A stretch of DNA of 56,052 nt, taken from the NCBI RefSeq assembly GCF_030848565.1, contig NZ_JAVDDV010000021.1:1-56052 (forward strand), written 5' to 3'. The first letter of the stretch is position 1. Each line of letters opens with the position of its first letter. The position numbers and the translations under genes were made by a program. Below the pieces are notes generated by a model. That model was not told the origin of the DNA. It saw only the letters and a program-made list of their open reading frames with translations, and made no database searches. This document shows positions 42,166 to 49,954 of this stretch, piece after piece. The DNA is from Natronolimnohabitans sp. A-GB9. GTDB lineage: Archaea > Halobacteriota > Halobacteria > Halobacteriales > Natrialbaceae.

Positions 42166-42596
42166 TTTTCGACACCGCGAACGACCGTTACCGGCACACC
42201 GGCGCGACGAACGCCCGCCTCCGCGACGCTTCCCAGCAGGTATCGTGCCGCCCGATCGCGCCCGTGGCTGCCGATGACGATCCCGTCGACGTCGTGATCG
42301 TCGGCGACGGAGACGATCGTTGTCGCCGGCTGCCCGGCCTCGAGGGCGGTCTCGACGGTCCGGTCGCTCGGGGCCGATTCGAGTGCCGACTCGAGGACGG
42401 CCTCGCCTTTCTCGTGTTCGGTCGTGAACTCGTCGTCGGACGTATACCCCGGAAACGACCGCCGTCGGCTGTAGTCGACCATCGGATCGACGACGTACAG
42501 CAGCGTGACGTCGGCGTCAGGGAACCGCTCGAGGGCGTGCTCGAAGGCAGCGCGTGACGGTCCGGAGCCATCGATGGGGACGAGAACGTGGTCCAT
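42162..42596 (-). CDS. Universal stress protein (UspA family)
   Basis: A 144-residue UspA-fold protein: MDHVLVPIDGSGPSRAAFEHAL, VTLLYVVDP and the ATP-binding motif GSHGRDRAARYLLGSVAE near the C-terminus, then VPVTVVR. The GxxG-x9-GS pattern is complete, so it should bind ATP. Role in stress tolerance is inferred from the family. ATG 42596 is preferred over a TTG two codons upstream. It converges with the crcB operon. Confidence 0.94.
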   Translation of the reverse strand: MDHVLVPIDGSGPSRAAFEHALERFPDADVTLLYVVDPMVDYSRRRSFPGYTSDDEFTTEHEKGEAVLESALESAPSDRTVETALEAGQPATTIVSVADDHDVDGIVIGSHGRDRAARYLLGSVAEAGVRRAGVPVTVVRGVEN

Positions 42597-42751
42597 ACCC
42601 AACGTAGGGGCAGTAGCGAGAAAGAAATAGGGGTCGTGTTCGGTCCGTACGATCTACAGGCGAAGAACCGGCGTTACGACTCGAGGGAACAACACATCAA
42701 AAACGAAAATCGTCGCTCAGCGCCGCGATGAGGCGGCAGTGAACGCAGAGA

Positions 42752-42946
42752 TTAGTTGCGGACGACGTTCGTCGCGCGGGGGCCTTTGGGGGCCTGTTCG
42801 ATGTCGAATTCGATCTCCTGTCCTTCTTCGAGGTCCGGACCGCCAACGTCTTCCATGTGGAAGAATACGTCGTCGTCCGCGTCGTCCGTCGAAATGAAAC
42901 CGTAGCCGCCAGTGTCGTTGAAGAAATCAACGTTACCGTTTGCCAT
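42752..42946 (-). CDS. cspA: Cold-shock domain protein
   Basis: A 64-residue CSD protein: GNVDFFNDTGGYGFISTDD (RNP1-like KGFGFI variant) and DVFFHMEDV (RNP2-like), then EIEFDIEQAPKGPRATNV. It binds single-stranded RNA/DNA as a chaperone. Typical of haloarchaeal cspA. ATG 42946 starts MANGNVDFF; the in-frame codon upstream adds three residues only. Single gene; 156 bp of non-coding DNA separates it from UspA. Confidence 0.95.
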   Translation of the reverse strand: MANGNVDFFNDTGGYGFISTDDADDDVFFHMEDVGGPDLEEGQEIEFDIEQAPKGPRATNVVRN

Positions 42947-43056
42947 TACGAACAAATGTACGCCCGGTACCCGGATAAGAGTTGCGAGGGTCGTGGTACC
43001 ACGATTTCGTTCGTGAGCGTCAGAACGGAAAACAGGTCGGAAACCGCGTGACCGAC

Positions 43057-44094
43057 CTACAGCAGTTCGGCCAGCAGGACTGCCGCCAGGCCGAAGTAGA
43101 TCAGCAGCGCCGTGACGTCTTTGACCGTCGTGATCAGCGGGTCCGAGGCGGCTGCCGGGTCGAAGCCCAGCTTGTTCATGATCCAGGGGATCACGTAGCC
43201 GACGACCGACGCGACCACACAGACCGCGACGAGGCCGACGAAGACGACCGTCGCCAGTTCGAACGCGTACGGCTCGTCCATCTGCCAGACGTACGCCGCA
43301 CCGGCGCCGATACCGCCGATGATCAGCCCGATCAGCAGCCCGACGAGGCCTTCACGAGCGAAGTGTTTCATCGCGTTCCGGTCGTCGATGTGGCCCAACG
43401 CGAGCCCGCGGACGAAGATCGTCGACGCCTGCGTGCCGACGTTGCCGCCCATGTCCATGATCACCGGCACGAAGAAGGCAAGCGCGACGACCGCCTCGAG
43501 GGTGTCCTCGTAGGCCTCGATCACACCACCGGCGAGCAATCCGCCGGCGAGCGCGACGATCAGCCACGGCAGCCGTAGTCGAAGGATGCGTGGAATCGAG
43601 GACTCGAGGATGGCCGAACTGCGCGTCTCCTCGACGTCGGCAAAGGAGAAGCCAGCGCTTTTGAGGATATCCTCGGTGGCCTCTTCCTCGACGACCTCGA
43701 TCATGTCGTCGGTCCGCAACACGCCGACGAGGCGATTCTCGTCGTCGACGACGGGCAAAGCCGGAAAGTCGAGGTCGGCCATCCGATTTGCGGCCGCCTC
43801 CGGATCCGCGTCGGCGTTGATCGTCACGAGATCTGTCGTCATATGGGCCTCGACGACGTCGTCCTCTGGGGCGTTTAACAGTTCTCGGAGGGACATGACG
43901 CCGACGAGCCGACCTGCGTTGTCGGTGACGTAGAGGTAGTAAACGGTCGTCTCGTCGGTCCGCGGTTCGAACTTCCGGAACTCGTCGATCGCGGGTCCGA
44001 CGAACGTCTCCTGGGTGACGGCGACGTACTCGTCGTCGGTTACTTCTTCGACCCGATCCGCGTGGAACTCGAGTTCGCGATCAGCAGCCCCCAT
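43057..44094 (-). CDS. MgtE-family magnesium transporter with CBS pair
   Basis: A 345-residue protein. Two CBS domains (about residues 30-140; VYYLYVTDNAGRLVGVMSLRELL and FPALPVVDDENRLVGVLRTDDMIEVV) precede five helices of the MgtE channel with PVIMDMGGNVGTQASTIFVRGLALG, the pore signature. Compared with bacterial MgtE of about 450 residues it lacks most of the N-terminal superhelical domain. A small open frame at 44081-44251 overlaps its start. It is divergent from two more MgtE-like genes (44418, 44987). Mg2+ or Co2+ uptake is inferred. Confidence 0.92.
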   Translation of the reverse strand: MGAADRELEFHADRVEEVTDDEYVAVTQETFVGPAIDEFRKFEPRTDETTVYYLYVTDNAGRLVGVMSLRELLNAPEDDVVEAHMTTDLVTINADADPEAAANRMADLDFPALPVVDDENRLVGVLRTDDMIEVVEEEATEDILKSAGFSFADVEETRSSAILESSIPRILRLRLPWLIVALAGGLLAGGVIEAYEDTLEAVVALAFFVPVIMDMGGNVGTQASTIFVRGLALGHIDDRNAMKHFAREGLVGLLIGLIIGGIGAGAAYVWQMDEPYAFELATVVFVGLVAVCVVASVVGYVIPWIMNKLGFDPAAASDPLITTVKDVTALLIYFGLAAVLLAELL

Positions 44095-44251
44095 ACACCT
44101 CTCCCCGACTGTGGGATCGAATGACGCCTGCGAACTCGCCCTCGAGTAAATCCGTGATCAGGTCCTCGAGCGTCGGCTCGAACTTCCGTCCACCGGTGTC
44201 GCTGATCGCGGTGTCGGTACCGTCTCGACTGCTGTGGTTAGTATGCAGCAT
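44081..44251 (-). CDS. Small open frame overlapping the start of the MgtE gene
   Basis: A 56-residue frame from ATG 44251. KFEPTLEDLITDLLEGEFAGVIRSH looks like the first helix of an MgtE N-domain (LEDL...LLEGEFA). It ends in TGA 13 bases inside the MgtE gene, in another frame. It may be a real short upstream gene or the remnant of the lost N-domain after deletion and frameshift. Confidence 0.45.
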   Translation of the reverse strand: MLHTNHSSRDGTDTAISDTGGRKFEPTLEDLITDLLEGEFAGVIRSHSRGEVYGGC

Positions 44252-44417
44252 ACAGTAGCCGTGTGTTAGAGGTATCTAAAAACCGTTTCCACTTAGGACT
44301 AATAGTGAGTACAGTTCCCACGAGAGACGAGTACAGGAGTCGGTCGGGAAAGAGACGGCGACGGCAGAGGGACGCTCGCTCCCATACACTTAACAGGCAA
44401 CTGGGTGTTTTCCCGGT

Positions 44418-44987
44418 ATGAGCGTTCGGCACGATTTCTGGTCGATCTATCGCGAAGCCCTCCCCATCCTGATCGTCGCTCTGGGCGGCGGACTGTTTGC
44501 CGGGCTCGTCCTCGAGTCGATCATCGAGAGCGTCGAGCGGTTTCCCGGGCTACTAGTGATGGTCCCGGTGTTTCTCGCCACACGGGGGAACGTCTACGGC
44601 GCGTTGGGTGGACGAATCTCCAGTGGACTTCACCAGGGGCTGATCGAACCGCGATTCGAGTGGGACGAGCGACTCGTCAACGCCGTGCTGGCGTCGTTTA
44701 TCAACGGGATCGGTATCTCGATCGCTATCGGCGTCATCACCTGGGTCGCGCTGTTGCTCATCGGCTGGGAGGTCGCGGCGCTGTACGAACTCGTCGCGAT
44801 CATGCTCGTTGCCGGGGCGTTGACGTCGGTCGTGATGATCGCCGGCCTGCTCGGGCTGATCTTCCTCGGTTACAAACACGGCTACGACCCCGACAACCTC
44901 GTCGGCCCGATCGTGACGACCCTCGGTGATATCTTCGGGATGCTCTTTATGCTGTTCTCGGTCAGCTTCGTGGAGGTGCTGATCTGA
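44418..44987 (+). CDS. MgtE-like transmembrane subunit 1
   Basis: A 189-residue membrane protein made only of the MgtE channel part (five helices): EALPILIVALGGGLFAGLVLESI, LLVMVPVFLATRGNVYGALGGRISSGLHQG (pore signature with GN.YGALG) and DNLVGPIVTTLGDIFGMLF. There are no CBS or N-domains. The stop overlaps the start of a second such gene (TGATG), so the two may form a heterodimeric channel. The ion is probably Mg2+ but unproven. Confidence 0.9.
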   Translation: MSVRHDFWSIYREALPILIVALGGGLFAGLVLESIIESVERFPGLLVMVPVFLATRGNVYGALGGRISSGLHQGLIEPRFEWDERLVNAVLASFINGIGISIAIGVITWVALLLIGWEVAALYELVAIMLVAGALTSVVMIAGLLGLIFLGYKHGYDPDNLVGPIVTTLGDIFGMLFMLFSVSFVEVLI

Positions 44988-45568
44988 TGGTCGCCGTCGG
45001 CGGCTCGCTTGGCACCTGGGAGTGGAAACGCATCGTGACGAACATGTTTCCGCTGCTGGTGATCCTCTCGATCATCGTCCTCTGGGCAGGGATCACACTC
45101 GAAGGCGCAGAGGAGATGATCGAGGAGATCTCCATCCTCGCGGTGATGGTACCGACGATGGTCGACATGGGTGGCAACCTCGGTGCGATCCTGAGTTCAC
45201 GACTCTCCTCGCGCTTTCATCTGGGAACGACGGAGCTCGATCCCCGCGATCGGGTGCTCTGGGCGAACGTCGCGGCGATCCTCGCACTCGCGGCGACGAT
45301 CTTTACGGCGCTGGCGATCGGCGCCGCCGCGCTTGACGTCGTCCTCTACGGGGGTGCGGTCGGCTTCGGACCACTGTTGTTCATCTCGCTCGTCAGCGGG
45401 ATGTCCGTCGCCGTCATCGCGATCGTCTTCAGCTTCGCGGCGACCTACGGCTCCTACCGATTGGGGATCGACCCCGACGATACGACGATTCCGATCGTCA
45501 CGAACGTCGTCGACGTCTTCGGGATGGTCATCTTCATCGGCGTCTCGGCGCTCGTACTCGGGTTCTGA
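44987..45568 (+). CDS. MgtE-like transmembrane subunit 2
   Basis: A 193-residue partner of the preceding gene: LLVILSIIVLWAGITLEGAEEM, ILAVMVPTMVDMGGNLGAILSSRLSSRFHLG (pore signature with MGGNLGA) and IPIVTNVVDVFGMVIFIGV. Translation starts inside the previous stop. The last A of its own stop is the first base of family A repeat A3. Together with the CBS-carrying MgtE at 43057 the locus encodes three MgtE channel modules. Confidence 0.9.
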   Translation: MVAVGGSLGTWEWKRIVTNMFPLLVILSIIVLWAGITLEGAEEMIEEISILAVMVPTMVDMGGNLGAILSSRLSSRFHLGTTELDPRDRVLWANVAAILALAATIFTALAIGAAALDVVLYGGAVGFGPLLFISLVSGMSVAVIAIVFSFAATYGSYRLGIDPDDTTIPIVTNVVDVFGMVIFIGVSALVLGF

Positions 45569-45648
45569 TACGGACTGCCGTACCGATCTCCCGCCGGTCG
45601 CCGACCCCATACTGGCGATCGGCGGACAGTGACGACTGGAGACCGTAT
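45568..45648. repeat. Family A palindromic repeat, copy A3 (full)
   Basis: 81 bp from ATACGG to CCGTAT, starting at the last base of the upstream stop codon. Inner stem CCGCCGGTCGCC/GGCGATCGGCGG pairs over 12 positions with one G-T pair. Same orientation as A1. Confidence 0.85.
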
Positions 45649-45692
45649 GATAGATCGATTTTAGCGGCTGGGCAGTGAAGTCAAACGGCGAG

Positions 45693-46466
45693 ATGCCCCC
45701 GCTTCCGGTCGAGCTCGTCGTCGTCCTCGTCGGGATCTCGCTGCTGGCTGGAATCGGCTGTACGACGACCGGCGCAGGCGGTATCTTCGTCACGATCGCC
45801 CTCTATGTATTCACGCCGCTGTCATCCGCGGAGGTCGCCGGCACCGCACACGTCGTGTTCGTCGCCGTCGGATTCGTCGGCGCGATCGGCTTTACGCGCT
45901 CGGGAGAACTGCTCGGTGCCGACGGACGGGCTCTAGCGGTGATTCTCAGCACGACGAGTGTCCTCGGTGCGGTAAGCGGCGCTTACCTGAACGCGTACGT
46001 TTCCCGGAGACTGTTCAGTATCCTACTCGGGACCCTCACCGCTGTCACCGGTCTCGTCCTGTTGTACGGCCAGTTTCACGACCTCCCCGCGATCGTGGCC
46101 GTCGATACGGACGCGATCGGGGGCCGACTCGCGTTTGGATCCGTCGGGCTGTTTCTCGGCGTCGCCTCGGGGCTCGTGGGGATCGGCGGCCCGATACTCG
46201 CCGTCCCGGTGCTAGTCACGCTTGGCGTACCGCTGTTGCTTTCTCTCGGCGTCGCACAGGTACAGGCGATCTTCATCTCGGGCTTTGCAGCCGGTGGGTA
46301 CTTCGCCCAGGACGCAATCTCGCCGTTCTTCGCGGCGCTTACTGGAATCCCGACCGTCGTCGGCGCCGTCGGTGGCTGGATCATCGCCCACCACGTCGAT
46401 CCCGACCACCTCGAGCTCGTTCTCGGTGGGATCCTGATCCCCACGGGGCTGTATCTCCTCGTCTGA
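45693..46466 (+). CDS. TSUP (TauE/SafE) family transporter
   Basis: A 257-residue membrane protein with about eight helices in two halves. The repeated motif GIGCTTTGAGGIFVTIALYVF in the first half and GVASGLVGIGGPILAVPVLVTLGVP in the second are typical of TauE/SafE anion exporters. AHVVFVAVGFVGAI follows in the first half. The substrate (sulfite, sulfoacetate or other anion) is unknown. ATG 45693 is chosen; a GTG at 45675 would add six residues. Its stop is overlapped by the repeat arm A4. Confidence 0.92.
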   Translation: MPPLPVELVVVLVGISLLAGIGCTTTGAGGIFVTIALYVFTPLSSAEVAGTAHVVFVAVGFVGAIGFTRSGELLGADGRALAVILSTTSVLGAVSGAYLNAYVSRRLFSILLGTLTAVTGLVLLYGQFHDLPAIVAVDTDAIGGRLAFGSVGLFLGVASGLVGIGGPILAVPVLVTLGVPLLLSLGVAQVQAIFISGFAAGGYFAQDAISPFFAALTGIPTVVGAVGGWIIAHHVDPDHLELVLGGILIPTGLYLLV

Positions 46467-46483
46467 TACGGATCGCTGTACCG
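46466..46483. repeat. Half end of a family A repeat (A4)
   Basis: ATACGGATCGCTGTACCG starts at the last base of the TSUP stop. No right arm follows; instead the sequence runs into a fragment of an SDR gene on the minus strand. Confidence 0.6.
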
Positions 46484-46690
46484 CTGATAGCTTCCCTGTA
46501 GGACGATCGCTCGATCGGAGACGATGCTTCCGATGTTGATGATCACCCCGCCCCACCTCGCTCTCGCAGCCGGTCGGCGGCCTCGAGCGAGCCGTACAGC
46601 AGCCCCCAGACGTTGACGTCGACGGTGGCCACCGGCCTCTGGAGCTCCAACGTCGGCGTCCGCTCACCGTCTGTCGGGCGTCTGACTGAA
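46480..46690 (-). pseudogene. Fragment of a short-chain dehydrogenase/reductase with frameshift
   Basis: On the minus strand one frame gives VATVDVNVWGLLYGSLEAAD..RERGGAG, and after a shift near 46546-46555 another frame gives VIINIGSIVSDRAIVLQGSY. This is the middle of an SDR (NAG-to-catalytic-Ser region). Both ends are missing: the Tyr/Lys part is cut off exactly where the repeat arm A4 begins. A different SDR from the one at 15640. Confidence 0.7.
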
Positions 46691-46721
46691 CTTCAAGTGT
46701 CACGCTGTGGGCGTCGTCAGT

Positions 46722-46811
46722 ATGGCATCCGAATCGTACGTCTTAGAGCAGCCTCGACAGCCCACCACCCGATACGGTGGAAGCGTCCGTTCGCGGGGTG
46801 GCGGCCGATGA
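46722..46811 (+). CDS. Possible 29-residue leader-type open frame
   Basis: ATG 46722 opens a 29-codon frame (MASESYVLEQPRQPTTRYGG..) whose TGA overlaps the ATG of the next small gene (ATGA). The overlap is the only support; composition is not typical. Could be a leader peptide or chance. Confidence 0.3.
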   Translation: MASESYVLEQPRQPTTRYGGSVRSRGGGR

Positions 46812-46945
46812 CCGGGCTCGACCGAACGATCCGGCTCGGAGTGTCCGGGCGGACGGTCCTCCCGGTGACCCTCGCAGTGATCGTCGCCGTCCTCGGCGCC
46901 TTGCTCTACCTGGAGCTCGTGTTCCTGTTGCTCGAGTACGTCTGA
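46808..46945 (+). CDS. Small single-helix membrane protein
   Basis: A 45-residue protein: a polar N-terminus (MTGLDRTIRLGVSGRTV) and one hydrophobic helix (LPVTLAVIVAVLGALLYLELVFLLL), ending EYV. Codon third positions are GC-rich. The last A of its stop is the first base of the partial repeat A6. Function unknown. Confidence 0.5.
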   Translation: MTGLDRTIRLGVSGRTVLPVTLAVIVAVLGALLYLELVFLLLEYV

Positions 46946-46995
46946 GACGGACCGCTGTCGAGCGGTATCGGTACACTCGGGGCACGTGTACCGAT
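46945..46995. repeat. Partial family A repeat (A6)
   Basis: AGACGGACCGCTGTC at the last base of a stop codon, then an inner stem ATCGGTACAC/GTGTACCGAT (10 bp, perfect, new sequence). The right outer arm is degenerate or lost. Confidence 0.6.
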
Positions 46996-47060
46996 GGCCT
47001 GGCACAACCGCAACCGGCTGTGGCTGTGACACTGACGCAGGAACTCCGGAAGATGAGGCG

Positions 47061-48269
47061 TCAGGCCCGGGCCAGCTCTTCGAACGCCGTGGCTGCCGTC
47101 CGCGTTCCCTTGGAGATGAGGACGTCGCCCCCCTGGAGTTGTGCGTCGGCATCCGCGACCAGCAGCCATCCCTCCGATGGCCGGCGAATGGCGATCACCG
47201 ACATCGTTGATTCGACGTCCGGAACGCCATTGATCACCGACACGCCGTCGAGTTCGCTTCCGGCGTCGACCTCGACGCGAGTGATGATCTCGTCGCTCTC
47301 CTGGACGGCCAACTGGACGACCGGGTGGACGTCGATGTCGCGAAGGACACCCTCACTGATGTCGATCGCTGCGTCACTGATGACCTCCGTACTGCCACCC
47401 AGCCGGATCAGGCCACGAAGCACGACTGGATCCTCCGCGTCTGCGGCTGCCCGAAGCGTCCAGGCCTCGAACCGAGACTGCAAGGCGTCGACCTCGATCT
47501 CTAAGTTGCGGACCTCCTCGGCCAGTTCCGTACTGTCGAACAGGACGCTGCTGTAGGCCAGATCGACCGCCAGCTCCGAGAGGTTCTTCATGTGGATGAT
47601 CGTGTTCACGGCACGTTCCAGGTCCTTGATTCCGGGGTCCTCGATCGAAGGCGTCTCGTAGCGCTCTCCAGTCAGCTCCTCGCAGACGTCGCCGATCGAC
47701 GGATCCGGCCCCCGAAGCAACGCGACGTCCTCGCTTTTGATAGTCGTCTCCGGACCAGGGTTGAGCAGCCACTCGTCACCCCGCCGGAGCGCGATCACGC
47801 GGATGCCGGTCTCCGACTCGAGGTCGATGTCCGCAAGCGTTCGGTCGGCGTAGACCGAGTCGGGGTCGACGACGCCGCGAACGAGTGTCTCCGCCGCTTC
47901 GGGCAGCGCAGCGCGCATGGCTTCGGGCAGCCCGATCTCCTCGAGGACGATCTTGGCGATATCACCGGCGGCGTCGCTGATCTCGTCGGCAGCGGAGACG
48001 ATCCCCAGAACGGGCGCAAGCTCCTCGGCGTCGTCCGGGTTACGCACGGCCATCATGAGGCTCATTCGCGCCCGAAGCTCGAGGACGTCCATTCGCTCTT
48101 CGAGGCGAAGCACTTCCCGGGCGAGTTCGGCGTTGCGGTGGAGGACCGCCGAATACGAGAGGTCGATCAACAGCTCCGCAGTGTCTTTCATCTCGACGAG
48201 CACGTCCTTGACGCTGACGGGCTCGTACTCGACCGATACCGACGACGCTTCGCCCTCGAGCGGGTCCAT
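47061..48269 (-). CDS. PhoU/TrkA_C potassium channel-type regulator
   Basis: A 402-residue protein built of a repeated unit. A PhoU-like helical part (MKDTAELLIDLSYSAVLHRNAELAREVLRLEERMDVLELRARM and MKNLSELAVDLAYSSVLFDSTELAEEVRNLEIEVDALQSRFE) is followed each time by an RCK_C/TrkA_C part (TGIRVIALRRGDEWLLNPGPETTIKSEDVALLRGP and STMSVIAIRRPSEGWLLVADADAQLQGGDVLISKG). RCK_C domains bind ligands that gate ion transporters, so it may regulate K+ or another ion channel encoded elsewhere. ATG 48269 starts the family. No channel gene is adjacent. Confidence 0.85.
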   Translation of the reverse strand: MDPLEGEASSVSVEYEPVSVKDVLVEMKDTAELLIDLSYSAVLHRNAELAREVLRLEERMDVLELRARMSLMMAVRNPDDAEELAPVLGIVSAADEISDAAGDIAKIVLEEIGLPEAMRAALPEAAETLVRGVVDPDSVYADRTLADIDLESETGIRVIALRRGDEWLLNPGPETTIKSEDVALLRGPDPSIGDVCEELTGERYETPSIEDPGIKDLERAVNTIIHMKNLSELAVDLAYSSVLFDSTELAEEVRNLEIEVDALQSRFEAWTLRAAADAEDPVVLRGLIRLGGSTEVISDAAIDISEGVLRDIDVHPVVQLAVQESDEIITRVEVDAGSELDGVSVINGVPDVESTMSVIAIRRPSEGWLLVADADAQLQGGDVLISKGTRTAATAFEELARA

Positions 48270-48399
48270 ACGAATACCCACCTTCCGTGACGAAAAAAGC
48301 GTTTCCCGGTCCGAAGCGATCGCGCCGTCATTGACCGTGCTCCCAGTAGAACGCGAGACTCCGACACGGTTTTGGACGGGCACGGAGAAGCAACGGGCA

Positions 48400-49779
48400 A
48401 TGATCGACCGGACATACCTGCGCGAGAACCCCGAGGAGGTACGCGAGGCCCTCGACAATCGCGGCGCCGACGTCGACATCGACGAGTTCCTGGAACTCGA
48501 CGAACGGTGGCGCGATCTGAAAGCCCGCGGCGACGAACTCCGCCACGAACGCAATCAGGTCACGAAGCGGATCGGAAAACTGGTCGCTGACAAGAAAGAG
48601 GAGGAAAAAGAGGAAGCGATCCAGGAATCGAAAGAACTCAAATCCCAGCTCAGGGAGGTCGAGATCGAGGCCGAAGAGCTCAAAGACGAACTCGAGGAAC
48701 GCATGCTCGAGATCCCCCAGATCCCCCACGAGAGCGTTCCACTCGGCGTCGACGAACGCCACAACGTCGAAGACCGACGCTGGGGGTTCGACGACCTGCG
48801 TGAGCTTCCGGCGGACGTCACGCCCCACTACGAGTTAGGCGAGGAGATGGACATTATCGACGAGGAACGCGGCGCCAAGACGACCGGCGCCGGCTTCTAC
48901 TTCCTCAAAGGCGACGGCGCACGTCTCGAGCACGCGCTGGTCCAGTTCATGATGGATATCCACCGCGAACAGGGCTACGTCGACCTCTTCCCGCCGGTTC
49001 CCGTCAAAAGCGAGTCGATGCGGGGCACCGGCCAGCTGCCGAAGTTCGCCGACGACGCCTACCGACTGGGCGGCAGCAACGAGGAGGACTACGAGGACGA
49101 CGACCTCTGGCTCTGTCCGACCGCCGAAGTGCCGGTCACCAACATGTACGCCGACGATATTTTACTTTCGGACGACCTCCCGCTGAAACACCAGGCCTAC
49201 ACCCCGAACTTCCGTCGTGAGGCCGGCGAGCACGGCACAGAAACACGAGGGATCGTCCGCGTCCACCAGTTCAACAAGGTCGAACTCGTCAACTTCGTCG
49301 AACCCGAAGACAGCTACGACCGCCTCGAGGGGCTGCTCGACGAAGCAGAGGAGGTGCTCCGACGGCTCGATCTCCCCTACCGCATTCTCGAGCTCTGTAC
49401 CGGCGACCTGACCTTCGCCTCGGCGAAGACCTACGACATCGAGGTCTGGGCACCCGGCGACGACATGGAAGAGGGCCCAGAACAGGGCGGCCGCTGGCTC
49501 GAGGTCTCGTCGGCCTCGAACTTCGAGGACTTTCAGGCCCGCCGGGCCGGCCTGCGGTACCGACCCGAGCGCCACGAATCGGCCGAGTACCTCCATACCC
49601 TGAACGCCTCCGGACTCGCATTGCCACGCGTGATGGTCGCGATCCTCGAGTACTACCAGAACGAGGACGGCACGGTGACGATCCCCGAAGCGCTGCGGCC
49701 GTACATGGGCGGGCAGGAAGTGATCGAGGGCCACGAGAAGGTCGGCGAGTCGGCACTCGGTGCCGGCGAGCGCGAATAA
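48400..49779 (+). CDS. serS: Seryl-tRNA synthetase
   Basis: A 459-residue class II synthetase charging tRNA-Ser. The N-terminal coiled coil (about residues 30-105, Lys/Glu-rich, KKEEEKEEAIQESKELKSQL) grips the long variable arm. Motif 2 is FRREAGEHGTETRGIVRVHQFNKVELV and motif 3 GLALPRVMVAILEYYQNEDG; TAEVPVTNMY and ELCTGDLTFASAKTYDIEVW line the active site. It is the common bacterial-type SerRS, not the rare methanogen type. ATG 48400 fits MIDRTYLRENPEEVREAL. Confidence 0.97.
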   Translation: MIDRTYLRENPEEVREALDNRGADVDIDEFLELDERWRDLKARGDELRHERNQVTKRIGKLVADKKEEEKEEAIQESKELKSQLREVEIEAEELKDELEERMLEIPQIPHESVPLGVDERHNVEDRRWGFDDLRELPADVTPHYELGEEMDIIDEERGAKTTGAGFYFLKGDGARLEHALVQFMMDIHREQGYVDLFPPVPVKSESMRGTGQLPKFADDAYRLGGSNEEDYEDDDLWLCPTAEVPVTNMYADDILLSDDLPLKHQAYTPNFRREAGEHGTETRGIVRVHQFNKVELVNFVEPEDSYDRLEGLLDEAEEVLRRLDLPYRILELCTGDLTFASAKTYDIEVWAPGDDMEEGPEQGGRWLEVSSASNFEDFQARRAGLRYRPERHESAEYLHTLNASGLALPRVMVAILEYYQNEDGTVTIPEALRPYMGGQEVIEGHEKVGESALGAGERE

Positions 49780-49954
49780 CGCGAACGATCGTTTTTCTCC
49801 GACGTCGGATCAGATCGGTTCCGTCGCTGTTCTCAAGGCGCACTGACAGCAGTCGGTACGAACCGACGGCGCTGACGCTACTCGAGACGAAGGTCGCAGA
49901 AAACGCGGTGGTCGATCAGCGATACGACGACGCGAGGTGAGAGAGTCGGTCGAC

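Noticed and set aside
47917-48399. 161-residue N-terminal extension of seryl-tRNA synthetase
   Set aside because: The extension is antisense to the PhoU/TrkA_C gene, while ATG 48400 matches the conserved synthetase N-terminus.
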